Assembly (NCBI RefSeq): GCF_001553345.1
Contig: NZ_KQ960768.1
Coordinates: 1-24,766, forward strand
DNA: 24,766 nt
Source: Veillonella sp. DNF00869
GTDB lineage: Bacteria > Bacillota > Negativicutes > Veillonellales > Veillonellaceae
Direction of reading: 5' to 3'
Shown here: in pieces, positions 24,350 through 24,766 of the stretch
How the letters are laid out: every line of letters starts with the position of its first letter
Numbering within the stretch: position 1 is the stretch's first letter
Notes under the pieces: generated by a model
The model's input: only the letters and a program-made list of their open reading frames with translations
The model's database searches: none
What the model was told of the DNA's origin: nothing
Made by a program: the position numbers and the translations under genes

Positions 24350-24358
24350 ATTATAGCA
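24350..24358 (-). promoter_or_regulatory. Extended -10 promoter of the toxin gene
   Basis: On the minus strand TGC-TATAAT, an extended -10. No good -35. The dyad GCATA-GTT-TATGC overlaps it on the upstream side and might bind a regulator. Confidence 0.6.
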
Positions 24359-24418
24359 TAAACTATGCAAAACGTTATCTTTTGAAAGATATTTTTTTAG
24401 AAAATAGATAATCTATCC

Positions 24419-24463
24419 ATAAGGAACGCAGCACTAGCGTAGAAGATCCTGCGGCGCCCTTAT
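24419..24463. other. Two-part hairpin, function unknown
   Basis: Outer stem ATAAGG/CCTTAT (24419-24424, 24458-24463) and inner stem CGCAG/CTGCG (24427-24431, 24449-24453). It lies in a gene-free stretch upstream of the toxin promoter, with no T-run. Confidence 0.4.
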
Positions 24464-24485
24464 TGACTAAATCAAACAACACCAA

Positions 24486-24554
24486 AAACGAGCAACATGT
24501 TCCGGAGCAAACCTAACCACTGTATCAGTTTGTGGAGGAATATGTTGCTCGTTT
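24486..24554 (-). terminator. Long hairpin, probable terminator for a minus-strand gene to the right
   Basis: An 18-bp stem with one G-U pair (24486-24503 with 24537-24554) and inner CAAAC/GTTTG pairing. The minus-strand exit reads CGTTTTTGG, a usable T-run, while the plus side is CGTTTCCTTT. No gene lies to its right within the window, so the transcript it serves would come from beyond 24766 or be a small RNA. Confidence 0.55.
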
Positions 24555-24766
24555 CCTTTGCTATATAAACAAGCACCACAAGATTTCATAACAAAACAAG
24601 TGACGACCACCTGTGGATGAGTTCATTCCGTGTGGTATCAAAATTAATCCACGTAAGAAACGAGCAACAATTCCTTAAGATACACTACCAATGATAGCGT
24701 CTCTGTGGCGTTTCTTTATTACCTAAATACAACAAACACAAGAAGAGCACGGTGTGCCCCGAACAA
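24555..24766. other. Gene-free right end with repeated hairpin sequences
   Basis: No supportable reading frame. AAACGAGCAACA (24486-24497) recurs at 24658-24669 and, inverted, at 24543-24554. AAGAAACG (24655-24662) can pair with CGTTTCTT (24709-24716). The last 22 nt (GAGCACGGTGTGCCCC and onward) resemble the left arm of the hairpin at 24486 and may be a further copy cut by the window edge. Confidence 0.4.

Noticed and set aside
1..24766. CRISPR arrays, insertion sequences, prophage or integrase genes
   Set aside because: No regularly spaced repeats, transposase-like frames or phage genes were seen anywhere in the window.

Overview
The window looks like a chromosomal segment of a Veillonella-type organism (Negativicutes: diderm Firmicutes). 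Gene content, strong AGGAGG ribosome-binding sites, consensus -35/-10 promoters and low GC are Firmicute-like. A classical outer-membrane autotransporter with a C-terminal beta-barrel shows that the cell has an outer membrane. The genus call is an inference from gene content, not a database match.

Left end, 1-2100, minus strand: a tRNA-His/Gln/Lys cluster sits behind a near-perfect promoter and runs toward a sequence typical of rRNA-operon leaders and spacers at the window edge. Upstream of it lies an RclA-type flavin disulfide reductase (oxidant defence) with a dyad-rich control region.

2335-10770, minus strand: eight closely spaced genes in transcription order nfo, sbcD, sbcC, then gloA-like, tcdA, cyclophilin, a C39-like cysteine peptidase and speE. 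Start/stop overlaps and gaps of 1-3 nt inside the two blocks indicate translational coupling. A promoter overlapping the end of sbcC can drive the second block alone. A PerR-like regulator and a DEAD-box RNA helicase with an Arg/Asp-rich tail follow, also on the minus strand.

13207-15681: a plus-strand tRNA-Arg(CCG) with its own promoter and terminator, then a 751-residue autotransporter on the minus strand.

15900-22401, plus strand: a shikimate-pathway operon aroF-aroB-aroA-aroC-aroEK (the last a fused shikimate dehydrogenase-shikimate kinase). It is preceded by a 31-codon leader peptide containing Phe-Phe-Trp-Phe-Phe, an antiterminator and an intrinsic terminator. This is a complete ribosome-mediated attenuator that I read as sensing Phe and/or Trp supply. 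No 3-dehydroquinate dehydratase is in the operon.

22434-23957: a CycA-like amino-acid permease with its own promoter and terminator. 23958-24766 holds no conventional gene. It does contain what I interpret as a type I toxin-antitoxin locus: a 25-residue hydrophobic peptide on the minus strand with a sequestered Shine-Dalgarno, and a convergent plus-strand RNA. The 5' ends of the two transcripts carry the same sequence module. A cluster of long hairpins follows to the window end.

The two most noteworthy items are the Phe/Trp attenuator and the toxin-antitoxin locus; both lie in stretches that ordinary gene calling would leave blank.
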